This document shows positions 23,347-32,469 of a DNA stretch of 55,477 nt, piece after piece. The first letter of the stretch is position 1, and each line of letters starts with the position of its first letter. Below the pieces are notes generated by a model. That model worked only from the letters and a program-made list of their open reading frames with translations. It had not been told where the DNA came from and did not search any database. The translations under genes and the position numbers were made by a program. This DNA comes from an uncultured Lachnospiraceae bacterium (GTDB lineage Bacteria > Bacillota > Clostridia > Lachnospirales > Lachnospiraceae), in the NCBI GenBank assembly GCA_910585635.1, contig CAJUFE010000028.1, positions 1 to 55,477 of the forward strand, read 5' to 3'.

Positions 23347-24645
23347 ATGAAAAAGAAGATCTTATCAACGGCACTTGCAGGTATCATGGTCATGTCCTTA
23401 GCGGCTTGCGGCGGCGGTAACAGCGGCGGCGGGGACTCTGCCGGGGGCGGAGCTTCCTCCGGCGATAAGGGCGGCAAGCTCTCGGTAGCGATCTGGGATA
23501 ACAACCAGCAGGCAGGCCTTAACGAGATCATCAAAGATTTTACTGCGGCTACCGGCATCGAGGCCGATCTTCAGGTCATCACCTGGGATCAGTACTGGAC
23601 CCTTTTGGAGGCCGGCGCATCCGGCGGCGATATGCCTGACGTGTTCTGGATGCACTCCAATGAAGCACAGAAGTATATGTCCAACGACATCCTTTTGGAT
23701 CTGACGGACAAGATCGCGGCCAGCGACAAGCTGGAGATGGATAAGTTCCCCCAGGATATCAAGGACCTGTATACCTGGGACGGCAAGACCTATGCGGTGC
23801 CCAAGGATGTGGATACGATCGCCCTGTGGTACAATAAGACCATGTTCGACGAAGCCGGCTTATTCTATCCGGACGACACCTGGACCTGGGATGATTTCTA
23901 TGACGCGGCAGAGAAGCTGACCAAGGATGACGGCAGCCAGTACGGCACGGCTATGAACCCCACCAATGAGCAGGACGGCTACATGAACATCATCTACACC
24001 ATGGGCGGCAAGGTCCTGACCGACGACAAGAAGGCTTCCGGCTTTGACGATCCCAACACCATCAAGGCTATGGAGTTTGTGGATAAGCTGGTGAAGAACG
24101 TGATGCCTCCGGCCACCGTTATGGCGGAGACCGGTACGGATGTACTCTTAGGCTCCGGCAAGATCGCCATGCTGACCCAGGGCTCCTGGATGGTGGCTGG
24201 CTTCAAAGAGCATGAGTACATAGCAGAGAACTGTGACGTAGCCGTGCTCCCGAAGGATCCGGAGAGCGGCCGCAGGGTATCCCTGTACAATGGTCTTGGC
24301 TGGGCAGTGAGCGCGAAGACCGCGAACCCCGACGCGGCATGGCAGTTAGTGGAGTGGTTCGGCACAAAGGATATGCAGAAAAAGCAGGCTGACCTTGGCG
24401 TGACCATGTCTGCATATGACGGCGCGTCCGACGGCTGGGTGGACAACACCGATAAGTTCAACTTAGAGCCCTACCTGCAGATGCGCGAGGATATCGTGTT
24501 CCGTCCCTCTACCCGGGCGACCCTGACCTGGTGGAACCAGATGACCGCGACCTTAAAGGAAGCCTGGAACGGCAATATGGCCATGAGCGATGCCTGCATG
24601 AAGGTGGCAGAGCAGATGAACGCCGCGATCGCAGAGGAGCAGTGA
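23347..24645 (+). CDS. Sugar ABC transporter substrate-binding lipoprotein (second copy)
   Basis: The 432-residue lipoprotein (lipobox LAAC, Cys21) is paralogous to the product at 20752, with the shared WDQYWTLLEAGASGGDMPDVFWMH-type site and GSGKIAMLTQGSWMVAGF. The ATG at 23347 has GCGGAGG upstream; the longer frame from 23251 lies in the leader. It precedes the two permease genes and is separated from them by a hairpin, so it is probably the main binding protein of the transporter. Local duplication with the araC gene in between is inferred. Confidence 0.92.
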   Translation: MKKKILSTALAGIMVMSLAACGGGNSGGGDSAGGGASSGDKGGKLSVAIWDNNQQAGLNEIIKDFTAATGIEADLQVITWDQYWTLLEAGASGGDMPDVFWMHSNEAQKYMSNDILLDLTDKIAASDKLEMDKFPQDIKDLYTWDGKTYAVPKDVDTIALWYNKTMFDEAGLFYPDDTWTWDDFYDAAEKLTKDDGSQYGTAMNPTNEQDGYMNIIYTMGGKVLTDDKKASGFDDPNTIKAMEFVDKLVKNVMPPATVMAETGTDVLLGSGKIAMLTQGSWMVAGFKEHEYIAENCDVAVLPKDPESGRRVSLYNGLGWAVSAKTANPDAAWQLVEWFGTKDMQKKQADLGVTMSAYDGASDGWVDNTDKFNLEPYLQMREDIVFRPSTRATLTWWNQMTATLKEAWNGNMAMSDACMKVAEQMNAAIAEEQ

Positions 24646-24700
24646 TGACCCTGTGCGTCTGACAGGTCATCATCAGACGAGACAAATAAAGATAGGAATG

Positions 24701-24724
24701 CCCCCGCTCCGTTTGGAGCGGGGG
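24701..24724 (+). promoter_or_regulatory. Intercistronic hairpin between binding protein and permease genes
   Basis: A perfect 10-bp stem (CCCCCGCTCC / GGAGCGGGGG) with a 4-nt loop and no T-tract follows. Such hairpins protect the upstream message or give partial termination, so the binding protein is made in excess over the permeases. Confidence 0.7.
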
Positions 24725-24753
24725 ACAACGGAGATAACTAGGAGGGGATAAGC

Positions 24754-25662
24754 ATGGCGAACGAAACAAAAAGCGCTACGAAAAAGAAATGGACCAGCCA
24801 AGAAAAGAACGAGTGCATCTGGGGCTGGGCATTTATCCTGCCGACGATGATCGGACTTATCGTATTGAACATCTACCCCATTTTTAAAACGATCCTGGAA
24901 AGCCTCTATAAGACCGGCGATTTTGGTAAGGGCAATGTTTTCGTAGGCCTTGCCAATTACCAGAAGATCCTGGGCGACCCGACTACCTGGCAGGCTCTGG
25001 TGAACACCTTCAAATATGCGATCATCGAGGTGCCTTTCTCCATCGCGATCGCTCTGGTGCTGGCAGTCCTTTTAAACCGCAAGATGGTGGGCCGCGCCGC
25101 TTACCGTACGATCTTCTTCCTGCCCATGGTGGCGGCTCCCGCCGCGATCGCCATGGTTTGGAGATGGTTATATAACTCCGAATTTGGTCTGTTGAACCAC
25201 ATCTTAGGTGCCAAGGTCAACTGGATCTCCAATCCCAGCATCGCCGTCTACGCGGTGGCTGTGATCGGTGTATGGTCCATCTTAGGCTACAACATGGTCC
25301 TTTTCCTTGCCGGCCTGCAGGATATCCCCAAGGATTACTATGAGGCATCCAGCATCGACGGCGCCAATGGGATCTACCAGTTCTTCCATATCACGATCCC
25401 GCTGCTGTCCCCCACGATCTTCTTCGTGGCGATCACCAGGGTGATCGGCGGCCTGCAGGTGTTCGACCTGATCTTCATGGTCATGGATAAGAACAACCCG
25501 GCTCTCTATAAGACCCAGTCTCTGGTATACTTGTTCTACCAGGAGTCCTTCGTAAATAATAATAAGGGCGTAGGTTCCGCGATCGTTGTGTTCCTGCTGA
25601 TCATCATCATGGTCATCACCGTGCTGGAGAACAAGGCGCAGAAGTACGTATACTACAATTAA
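24754..25662 (+). CDS. Sugar ABC transporter permease (MsmF-like)
   Basis: The 302-residue inner-membrane permease has six predicted helices and the EAA loop (DYYEASSIDGANGIYQFFHITIPLLSPT) that contacts the ATPase. It belongs to the MalF/UgpA family for oligosaccharide uptake. An N-terminal lysine-rich cytoplasmic segment precedes helix 1 (WAFILPTMIGLIVLNIYPIF). AGGAGGGG precedes the ATG. It pairs with the next gene, and the ATPase is presumably a shared MsmK-type protein encoded elsewhere. Confidence 0.93.
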   Translation: MANETKSATKKKWTSQEKNECIWGWAFILPTMIGLIVLNIYPIFKTILESLYKTGDFGKGNVFVGLANYQKILGDPTTWQALVNTFKYAIIEVPFSIAIALVLAVLLNRKMVGRAAYRTIFFLPMVAAPAAIAMVWRWLYNSEFGLLNHILGAKVNWISNPSIAVYAVAVIGVWSILGYNMVLFLAGLQDIPKDYYEASSIDGANGIYQFFHITIPLLSPTIFFVAITRVIGGLQVFDLIFMVMDKNNPALYKTQSLVYLFYQESFVNNNKGVGSAIVVFLLIIIMVITVLENKAQKYVYYN

Positions 25663-25674
25663 GGAGGAACGGAT

Positions 25675-26508
25675 ATGGAAAGTATGGAGAAAAAACAAAA
25701 ACTGACCGCAGCGGGCATCCATCTGCTATTGATCCTGGTATCCATCACCATGCTGGTGCCCTTTCTCTGGATGGCATTGACCGCGTTCAAGAGCATCACG
25801 GAATCCACTTCCGTAGACCCCTTTGTGATCTTCCCCACTGTTTGGCGGACAGAGAACTTTTCCACGGTCATCAATAACATGGACTTCCCCGTGCTGTACG
25901 TGAACACCCTGCTGCTGATCTTAGGGCGTGTGGTCTGTGCCGTGCTGACCGCGACCATGGCCGGCTATGCCTTCGGCCGCTTGAACTTCCCGGGCAAGAA
26001 CCTGATGTTCGGCCTGGTCATGTTCCAGATGATGGTACCCGGACAGATCTTCATCATCCCTCAGTACCTGATGGTCAGCAAGCTGGGCGTGCTGGATACG
26101 ATCTTCGCCCTGATCTTCCCCGGTATGGTCACCGCCTTCGGTACCTTCCTGCTGCGGCAGACCTATAAGGGTCTTCCCAAGGACTTAGAGGAAGCGGCCA
26201 GGCTGGATGGCTGCAACATCGGCCAGACCTTCCTCTTCATCATGGCGCCCCTGACCCAGTCCGGTATGGTCTCCTTAGGTATCTTCACCGCCGTGTTCGC
26301 GTATAAAGACCTGATGTGGCCGCTGATCTGTAACAAGAACGTGATGCCTCTGTCTGCAGCGCTTGCAAAGATGCAGGGGCAGTACTCCAGTAACTATCCA
26401 CAGCTGATGGCCGCATCCTTGCTGGCGTGTATCCCTATGATCGTATTATATCTGATCTTCCAGAAGCAGTTTGTTGAGGGTATTGCTACTTCCGGCGGAA
26501 AGCTGTAG
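25675..26508 (+). CDS. Sugar ABC transporter permease (MsmG-like)
   Basis: This is the second permease subunit, 277 residues, with six helices and the EAA loop LPKDLEEAARLDGCNIGQTFLFIMAPL. The MalG-type C-terminus ends FVEGIATSGGKL. AAGGAGG lies 8 nt before the ATG and 12 nt separate it from the first permease. A terminator follows. Confidence 0.93.
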   Translation: MESMEKKQKLTAAGIHLLLILVSITMLVPFLWMALTAFKSITESTSVDPFVIFPTVWRTENFSTVINNMDFPVLYVNTLLLILGRVVCAVLTATMAGYAFGRLNFPGKNLMFGLVMFQMMVPGQIFIIPQYLMVSKLGVLDTIFALIFPGMVTAFGTFLLRQTYKGLPKDLEEAARLDGCNIGQTFLFIMAPLTQSGMVSLGIFTAVFAYKDLMWPLICNKNVMPLSAALAKMQGQYSSNYPQLMAASLLACIPMIVLYLIFQKQFVEGIATSGGKL

Positions 26509-26560
26509 GATCTTTTAAGATGTGCTGACGGCGCACTTACTGGATGCCTTGAAAAACAAA

Positions 26561-26588
26561 GCCCTGCCGATAAATGGCAGGGCTTTTC
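26561..26588 (+). terminator. Terminator of the transporter operon
   Basis: A perfect 8-bp stem (GCCCTGCC / GGCAGGGC) with flanking A and T tracts lies 50 nt after the permease stop. It also shows that the AraC frame open from 26522 does not start there. Confidence 0.88.
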
Positions 26589-26683
26589 TTCTGCATGTGG
26601 CAGCGGGGAGGATATGTCGTATGTCGGGCGGCATACGGCTGCCCGCTGTGTATGTGTCCGCCGCGCGGACAAAAGGTGAGAGT

Positions 26684-27577
26684 ATGGAGATTGAAAGAAG
26701 GTCGGGATATTTTATCACGGCGAACTACCGTGTATTGGACTACGAGTTCCGGAGGACCAATGACCTTTTTATCGTTTGCTGCGGGGAAGAGCGCAATGCG
26801 GCAAAGACAGTGGTAGGTCCCTGTATCCGAGATGGGTGGCACCTGCATTTTATCACAGCCGGCAGCGGGTATCTGGCTACCAAGGGGATGACCATGAAGC
26901 TGTCCCACGGCCAGCTCTTCCTCCTGCAGCCGGGTGTGGAATATACCTATTGGGCGGATAAGGAGAACCCCTGGTCCTATGCATGGATCCAGTTCGACGG
27001 CCTGAACGCCGCATCCTACATGAAGGAGGCGGGCTTCCCCAGAGAGTGCTATATACGGGATTCGATCATCGAGCCGGAGACCTATGTGGATGTGATCCGG
27101 GATATCCTGGGGATCCAGGGGCTGACCCTGTGGGAGGAGCTTAAGCGGACCAGCCTGCTCTACCAGGTGATCGGCCTGCTGGTGGAATCCTACAGCACCA
27201 AGTGCTATCCGCAGAAGAACCATTATAATTATTCGCCCCAGACCTATGTATCCAGGGCGGTGGCCTACATCCATAAAAATTATGCCCAGACCAGCGTATC
27301 CCAGCTGGCGGACTATATCGGGATCAACCGTTCCTATTTCACAGCCATCTTTAAACGGTTAGTGGGTGTATCGCCCCAGGAATATCTGTTGAGCTATCGG
27401 ATGGAAGAAAGTGTGAAGCTCCTCACAGAAAGCAGCCTGCCGATCAAGACGATCGCTGCTTCCGTGGGGTACGAGAACCCGCTGACGTTCTCGAAGATCT
27501 TTAAGAGCCGGTTTGGCTGCAGCCCACAGAACTACCGGAAAGAACATAAAGGGCAAAACGACGCACAAGTACTGTGA
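26684..27577 (+). CDS. AraC-family regulator with cupin sensor domain (second copy)
   Basis: This 297-residue paralogue of the regulator at 22108 has a sensor domain (WHLHFITAGSGYLATKG, then HGQLFLLQPGVEYTYW) and a C-terminal double HTH (VSQLADYIGINRSYFTAIFKRLVGVSPQEYL, then ASVGYENPLTFSKIFKSRFGCSPQNYR). The start MEIERR follows AAAGGTGAG and lies downstream of the terminator. The gene is followed after 58 nt by the GH36 gene, likely cotranscribed. Which of the two regulators acts on which promoter cannot be told. Confidence 0.92.
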   Translation: MEIERRSGYFITANYRVLDYEFRRTNDLFIVCCGEERNAAKTVVGPCIRDGWHLHFITAGSGYLATKGMTMKLSHGQLFLLQPGVEYTYWADKENPWSYAWIQFDGLNAASYMKEAGFPRECYIRDSIIEPETYVDVIRDILGIQGLTLWEELKRTSLLYQVIGLLVESYSTKCYPQKNHYNYSPQTYVSRAVAYIHKNYAQTSVSQLADYIGINRSYFTAIFKRLVGVSPQEYLLSYRMEESVKLLTESSLPIKTIAASVGYENPLTFSKIFKSRFGCSPQNYRKEHKGQNDAQVL

Positions 27578-27635
27578 ACCGCCGCCCGTGGCGGAGCTTT
27601 TGCGCGACAGAAACGAGATCAGGAGAGTGATAGAT

Positions 27636-29825
27636 ATGGCGATCTTATATGATGAAAAGACACAGGTCTTTACTTTGCAGACAGAGCATTCTGCTTATCA
27701 GATGAAGGTGGTCGATCATGGCGTATTGCTCCATCTTTATTATGGGAAAAGGATCGATAACTGCGATATGTCCTATCTGATCCAGTGGACAGACCGGGGA
27801 TTTTGTGCCAATCCTTATGAGGCACAGATGGACAGGACCTTTTCTCTGGACTATCTCCCCCAGGAGTATTCTTGTTACGGGATCGCAGATTACCGCCCCG
27901 ATTGTATCCAGCTGGTCAATCCGGACGGGAGCTGTGTGGTCGACTACCGCTATCGCAGCCACCGGATCGAAAAGGGGAAATACGGTCTTGCCGGCCTTCC
28001 GGCCCTCTACGCCGATGAGGAGGAGGCCCAGACGCTGATCATCTCTATGGCGGATATGAGCAGCGGGATGGAGCTGGAGCTTTACTATGGCGTCATCGAG
28101 GGAGCCGATGTGATCACCCGTGCCGCGAAGATCGTCAACCCTACAGAAGGGACGGTTTTTGTAAGGCGGGCCATGTCCTTCTGCCTGGATCTCATGCAGG
28201 GGCAGATGGACTGGATCCACTTTTACGGAAAGCATACCATGGAGCGCCAGCCGGAGCGGGCGCCCCTGCTCCACGGTAGGCAGGCCTCCGGCTCCACACG
28301 GGGCGCATCCAGCCATCAGCAGAACCCCTTTGTGATCTTGTGCAGCCATGAGGCTACGGAGGACGCAGGGGATTGTTATGGCGCCAGCTTGGTCTACAGC
28401 GGTTCCTTCTTGGCAGAGGTGGAACTGGATCAGTTCGATCAGGCCAGGCTGGTGATGGGGATCTCGCCGGAGGGCTTTAACTGGAAGCTGGATCCGGGCC
28501 AGAACTTTGAGACACCGGAGGCCGTGCTGATCTACTCGGACCAGGGCTTTACCGACCTCTCCCATAAGTTCCACCATATGGTGCACGAGCATGTGATCCG
28601 TGGGAAATGGAAGGAGGAGAGGCGTCCTGTTTTGATCAATAACTGGGAGGCCACCTACTTTGATTTTGACGGGGACAAGCTGCTGAAGATCGCCCAGGGG
28701 GCGAAGGATCTGGGCGTGGAGATGCTGGTGCTGGACGACGGATGGTTCGGGAAGCGGGACAGCGATTACAGCGGCCTGGGGGACTGGACGGTCAATGAAG
28801 AAAAGCTGGGCGGCACCCTAAAGGAGCTGGTGGAGAAGATCAATGCCCTGGGCCTGCGCTTCGGTCTCTGGGTAGAGCCGGAGATGATCTGTGAGGACAG
28901 CGATCTTTACCGTGCGCATCCGGATTGGGCTATGCGGGTGCCGGGCAGACCGGGGAACATCGGACGGAGCCAGTTTATCCTGGATCTCTCCAGGCCGGAG
29001 GTGGTGGACTATATCCGGGATATGATATTCAAGATCTTAGATGAGGTGAACATCGAGTATGTGAAATGGGATTTTAACCGCAGCATCTCCAACCTGTATT
29101 CCCATGCCCTCCCGGCGGAGCGCCAGGGAGAGATCGGCCATCGCTTCATGCTGGGGCTCTACCGCTTTTTGGAGGAGCTGCACATCCGCTATCCCCACAT
29201 CCTGCTGGAGGGCTGCTGCGGGGGCGGCGGACGGTTCGACTTAGGGATGCTGTATTACAGCCCCCAGATCTGGTGCAGCGACGATACCGATGCCGTGGAG
29301 CGCTTAAAGATCCAGTACGGGACCTCCTTTGGCTATCCGATCTCGGCGGTAGGCTCCCATGTGTCGGCCTCGCCCAATCATCAGACCTTCAGGAAGACGC
29401 CCTTTGAGACCAGGGCCACCGTGGCCATGGCTGGAAGCTTTGGCTATGAGCTGGATGTGAACGCCCTGAACAAGCGGGAGCAGGCTAAGGTGAAGCGGCA
29501 GATCAAGGAATATAAGAGCTATTACGACCTGGTCCACCAGGGGGACTACTACCGTCTGGCCAGCCCCTTTGAGGGACACGCGGCGGCCTGGTCCTTTGTG
29601 TCTAAGGACAAGCGGGAATGCCTGTTCTGCGCTGTCTCCACCAAGCTGCAGGCGAACCCCGGCGCGGTGTATGTGAAGCTGAAAGGGCTGGATCCGAGGC
29701 TGCGCTACAAGATGGGGGACACCGTGTACACCGGCGCGGCCCTGATGTACGGAGGCGTGCTCCTGCCCATACCGGGGGAGGAATATCAGTCCTGGCGATA
29801 TCACCTGAAGGCTGTAGGGAAGTAG
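27636..29825 (+). CDS. Alpha-galactosidase, GH36 family (RafA/AgaR type)
   Basis: The 729-residue cytoplasmic alpha-galactosidase hydrolyses melibiose, raffinose and similar sugars. A large N-terminal beta domain is followed by a barrel with NWEATYFDFDG, LVLDDGWFGKRDSD and GLWVEPEMI. The nucleophile is in KWDFNR (Asp479), CGGGGRFD follows, and the acid/base aspartate is in WCSDDTDA. A C-terminal beta domain ends the protein. The ATG at 27636 follows AGGAGAG; the frame is open further up within the araC end but lacks a ribosome site. The length is typical. Confidence 0.95.
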   Translation: MAILYDEKTQVFTLQTEHSAYQMKVVDHGVLLHLYYGKRIDNCDMSYLIQWTDRGFCANPYEAQMDRTFSLDYLPQEYSCYGIADYRPDCIQLVNPDGSCVVDYRYRSHRIEKGKYGLAGLPALYADEEEAQTLIISMADMSSGMELELYYGVIEGADVITRAAKIVNPTEGTVFVRRAMSFCLDLMQGQMDWIHFYGKHTMERQPERAPLLHGRQASGSTRGASSHQQNPFVILCSHEATEDAGDCYGASLVYSGSFLAEVELDQFDQARLVMGISPEGFNWKLDPGQNFETPEAVLIYSDQGFTDLSHKFHHMVHEHVIRGKWKEERRPVLINNWEATYFDFDGDKLLKIAQGAKDLGVEMLVLDDGWFGKRDSDYSGLGDWTVNEEKLGGTLKELVEKINALGLRFGLWVEPEMICEDSDLYRAHPDWAMRVPGRPGNIGRSQFILDLSRPEVVDYIRDMIFKILDEVNIEYVKWDFNRSISNLYSHALPAERQGEIGHRFMLGLYRFLEELHIRYPHILLEGCCGGGGRFDLGMLYYSPQIWCSDDTDAVERLKIQYGTSFGYPISAVGSHVSASPNHQTFRKTPFETRATVAMAGSFGYELDVNALNKREQAKVKRQIKEYKSYYDLVHQGDYYRLASPFEGHAAAWSFVSKDKRECLFCAVSTKLQANPGAVYVKLKGLDPRLRYKMGDTVYTGAALMYGGVLLPIPGEEYQSWRYHLKAVGK

Positions 29826-29946
29826 GCAGGGGGCCGGAGGAAGGAGCAAAAGGAGAAAAATAGAAAAATCCCCCGGAGATCTGGCGGAAAATGAAAGTCG
29901 GCTTTTGTGCTCTTTTGTGTAAGGTTAACAGTATGGATCGGCTTTG

Positions 29947-29975
29947 TTGACAAATCCCCGATACTGGGCTATAAT
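29947..29975 (+). promoter_or_regulatory. Consensus promoter of the DUF6465 gene
   Basis: Perfect TTGACA (29947-29952) and TATAAT (29970-29975) hexamers are separated by 17 bp. This is the strongest-looking promoter in the window, about 90 nt upstream of the start codon. The preceding 120 nt after the GH36 gene hold no gene. Confidence 0.88.
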
Positions 29976-30063
29976 GCCAGATGATAACTGTGAAATGTAG
30001 GCGTACGGCCGAAAGAACAGCCGTACAGCTTGTTGGATAGGATCTATCCAGGGAGGATCAGTA

Positions 30064-30543
30064 ATGGCAACGAGAACGACAAAGAAGGCGGCTGTCGAGG
30101 CCACAGAGGTAAAGGGAGCAAAGGCGGCTGCAGTCGTGGAGACTGCGGAGACCACCGAGAAAAAAGCAGCGCCGAAGAAGGCGGCAGCGGCCAAGAAGGA
30201 GACCGCGGTGAAGGAGGCAGCTCCTGTGAAGAAGGAAGCGGCAGTGAAGGAGGCAGCTCCTGCGAAGAAGGAAGCGGCAGTGAAGGAGGCGGCTCCTGCG
30301 AAGAAGGAGACGGCCCAGAAGGGAGCGGCACATACCGAGCCGGAGGTTTCCGTGGTGTTCGAGTGCGGCGGCAAGCAGATCGTGGCAAAGGACGTATTGG
30401 CAAAGGCGATGGATGCCTTCCGTGCGGCCCATGCAGATGTAGAGATCAAAGAGATGAAGCTGTATGTGAACGCAGAGGATAGCTGCGCCTACATCGTGGT
30501 GAACGGTGAGGAATATCCTGACGATAAAGTCGATATCATGTGA
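30064..30543 (+). CDS. DUF6465-type protein with Ala/Lys-rich histone-like N-terminus
   Basis: The 159-residue protein has a lysine/alanine-rich N-terminal half (about residues 5-90). It is built from repeats of the type VKEAAPAKKEAA, resembling histone H1 tails and bacterial HU-like extensions. The C-terminal domain of about 65 residues is compact (EVSVVFECGGKQIVAKDVLAKAM, then MKLYVNAEDSCAYIVVNGEEY). The latter is the uncharacterised DUF6465 domain common in Lachnospiraceae. The basic tail suggests nucleic-acid binding. A perfect promoter and strong terminator suggest high expression as a single gene. Confidence 0.75.
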   Translation: MATRTTKKAAVEATEVKGAKAAAVVETAETTEKKAAPKKAAAAKKETAVKEAAPVKKEAAVKEAAPAKKEAAVKEAAPAKKETAQKGAAHTEPEVSVVFECGGKQIVAKDVLAKAMDAFRAAHADVEIKEMKLYVNAEDSCAYIVVNGEEYPDDKVDIM

Positions 30544-30597
30544 TCGGACGTTCTGTGCCGGTCCGCCTTTAGGCGGACCAGGACAGACAAAAAGGAG

Positions 30598-30638
30598 AAA
30601 AAAGGGCTGGGTCCCCATTGACGGACCCGGCCCTTTTG
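30598..30638 (+). terminator. Terminator of the DUF6465 gene
   Basis: AAAAGGGCTGGGTCC and GGACCCGGCCCTTTT form a 15-bp stem with one wobble and an 8-nt loop, ending in Ts. It works in either direction. Confidence 0.88.
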
Positions 30639-30666
30639 CTGTAGAGAGCAGGGAGGAGGGAAGGGC

Positions 30667-32409
30667 ATGGCAGGAGGGAAAGGCAAGGCAGGAGAGCTGC
30701 CGGAGGTGTTCATAGAGCGTATGCAGAGCCTCCTTGGGGAGGAGGCCCGCCGGTTCCTGGAAAGCCTTGATGAGAGGCCTGTGCGGGGGCTGCGGCTGAA
30801 CAGCCTGAAGGGGGACCTTAAGGCGCTCAAGGCAGCCTGCAGAGGGCAGTTTACGCTGGAGGCGGTGCCTTGGGCAGAGGAAGGCTTTTATGTGATCGAG
30901 GCGCAGGGGAGGGACGGTGGACGCGGAGGCACTGATGTTGATGTATCGCGCGGTCCCTTTCATGCGATCCGGGCGCAGGAGAGGAGCGGGCCGGGGCCGG
31001 ACCGTCGGGGAGACCTGGGAGGCCCGGGAGAGGAGGCCCGTCAGGGAGGACTGGGAGGCCTGGGAGAGGAGGCCCGCCAGGGAGACCTGGGAGGCCCGGG
31101 AGAGGAGGCCCGTCAGGGAGGGCCGAGAAGGCCGGGGAAGCATCCCTACCATGAGGCTGGCCTCTATTATCTCCAGGAGCCCAGCGCCATGGCGGCGGTG
31201 GTGCTCTTAGGGCCGGAGCCCGGGGATCTGGTCCTGGACCTTTGTGCCGCGCCGGGGGGGAAGAGCACCCAGATCGCCGGGCGGCTCAAGGGAGAGGGGC
31301 TTTTGGTCAGCAATGAGATCCATCCTGCCAGGGCGAAGATCTTGTCGCAAAATATGGAGCGGCTGGGCGTGTCCGGAGCGGTGGTGGTGAGCGAGGCCCC
31401 GGAGACATTGGCGGCACGCTTTCCCGCTTTTTTTGATAAGATCTTGGTCGATGCCCCCTGCTCCGGGGAGGGGATGTTCCGCAAGGATCCGGGGGCGCGC
31501 CAGGAGTGGAGCCCGGAGGCGGCAGCGCTCTGTGCCGCCCGCCAGAAAACGATCCTGGAGGCCGGGCTGCAGATGCTAAAGCCCGGCGGCCGCCTGGTCT
31601 ATTCCACCTGCACCTTCGCCCCCGAGGAGGATGAAGGGAGCGTGGCCGATCTCTTAGAGACGCACCCGGGAACAAAAGTGGAGCACAGAGTGGTAAAGGG
31701 CTTTGCGGATCTGGGAAGGGGCCGCCCGGAGTGGGTGGAGGAAGGCCCCGGAAGGGAAGGCCTGGAGTATACGTATCGGGTCTGGCCCCATCAGGTAAAG
31801 GGGGAAGGACATTACCTGGCGGCTCTTAAGAAGGCCGGGGAGAGCAGCGCGTCAGTGGGGCGGCCGGGTTGGCCGGGACCGGGCGCAGGCCCTTTAGAGG
31901 ACAGGAGACCGCCCCGGGCGCAGGCAGAGAGGGCCGGAGGAAAAGGCGCATCTGCAGGGAAAAAGGCCGAGCGTCAGGAGATCTGGCAGCTGTTCACGGC
32001 CTTTTGCCAGGAGACGCTCAGCACACGGCCCTGGGAGCTGCAGCCTGGACGTTATCTCACCTTTGGCGGGCAGCTCTACTATGTGCCATCTGCTATGCCG
32101 GATATGGACGGGCTGAAGGTGCTGCGTCCGGGACTCCATCTGGGGACCTTTAAGAAAAACCGTTTCGAGCCCGCCCATGCACTGGCGCTGTATCTGAGGC
32201 CGGAGCATGTAAAACGGCAGGCAGATCTTCCCTGCCTGAGCCAGGAGGCAGAGCGGTATCTGCGGGGAGAAGCCCTGATGGTCGGGGGAGCAGAGGATGG
32301 CTGGACACTGGTGACGGTGGACGGCTACAGCCTGGGCTGGGGGAAGGCCGCTAAAGGCGTCTTGAAGAACCATTACCCCAAGGGGCTGCGCCTGCAGGGA
32401 GGGCTTTAG
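30667..32409 (+). CDS. rRNA cytosine-C5 methyltransferase, RsmB/RsmF (NOP2/Sun) type
   Basis: This enzyme methylates cytosine C5 in rRNA (or tRNA) with S-adenosylmethionine. The N-terminal RNA-binding part is at 1-75. The catalytic fold carries LDLCAAPGGKST, motif IV DAPCSGEG and the nucleophile cysteine in STCTF. A C-terminal RsmF-like domain (about 430-580) ends the protein. At 580 residues it is long because two low-complexity inserts interrupt it. One at about 95-160 has three 12-residue repeats (GDLGGPGEEARQ) and another lies at about 395-435. GGGAGGAGGG precedes the ATG. Confidence 0.92.
   Translation: MAGGKGKAGELPEVFIERMQSLLGEEARRFLESLDERPVRGLRLNSLKGDLKALKAACRGQFTLEAVPWAEEGFYVIEAQGRDGGRGGTDVDVSRGPFHAIRAQERSGPGPDRRGDLGGPGEEARQGGLGGLGEEARQGDLGGPGEEARQGGPRRPGKHPYHEAGLYYLQEPSAMAAVVLLGPEPGDLVLDLCAAPGGKSTQIAGRLKGEGLLVSNEIHPARAKILSQNMERLGVSGAVVVSEAPETLAARFPAFFDKILVDAPCSGEGMFRKDPGARQEWSPEAAALCAARQKTILEAGLQMLKPGGRLVYSTCTFAPEEDEGSVADLLETHPGTKVEHRVVKGFADLGRGRPEWVEEGPGREGLEYTYRVWPHQVKGEGHYLAALKKAGESSASVGRPGWPGPGAGPLEDRRPPRAQAERAGGKGASAGKKAERQEIWQLFTAFCQETLSTRPWELQPGRYLTFGGQLYYVPSAMPDMDGLKVLRPGLHLGTFKKNRFEPAHALALYLRPEHVKRQADLPCLSQEAERYLRGEALMVGGAEDGWTLVTVDGYSLGWGKAAKGVLKNHYPKGLRLQGGL
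31013..31125 (+). repeat. 36-nt coding repeat in the methyltransferase gene
   Basis: Three near-identical in-frame 36-nt units encode G-D-L-G-G-P-G-E-E-A-R-Q between the N-terminal and catalytic domains. The last unit is followed by a degenerate part copy. Confidence 0.8.
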
Positions 32410-32427
32410 GCCGCCGGATCATGCCGC

Positions 32428-32456
32428 GTAACCGTTCAGATACCCTGAACTGTTAC
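32428..32456. repeat. REP-like hairpin, one of an inverted pair
   Basis: GTAACCGTTCAG and CTGAACTGTTAC form an 11-of-12-bp hairpin between the convergent methyltransferase and dinB genes. The 25 nt 32428-32452 recur inverted at 34451-34475 with one mismatch. It may also act as a terminator for either gene, though the T-tract is poor. Confidence 0.6.
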
Positions 32457-32469
32457 CATGTGGCATCCG

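Noticed and set aside
26522..26683. Upstream start for the second AraC regulator
   Set aside because: The stretch contains the transporter terminator hairpin, and a ribosome site plus family homology place the start at 26684.
27513..27635. Longer GH36 start inside the AraC gene
   Set aside because: No ribosome site, and the extra 41 residues do not match the family; AGGAGAG precedes the ATG at 27636.
30064..30330. True histone H1 or HU protein
   Set aside because: Only the Ala/Lys composition is similar. The folded part is a DUF6465-type domain and no HU or H1 globular motif is present.
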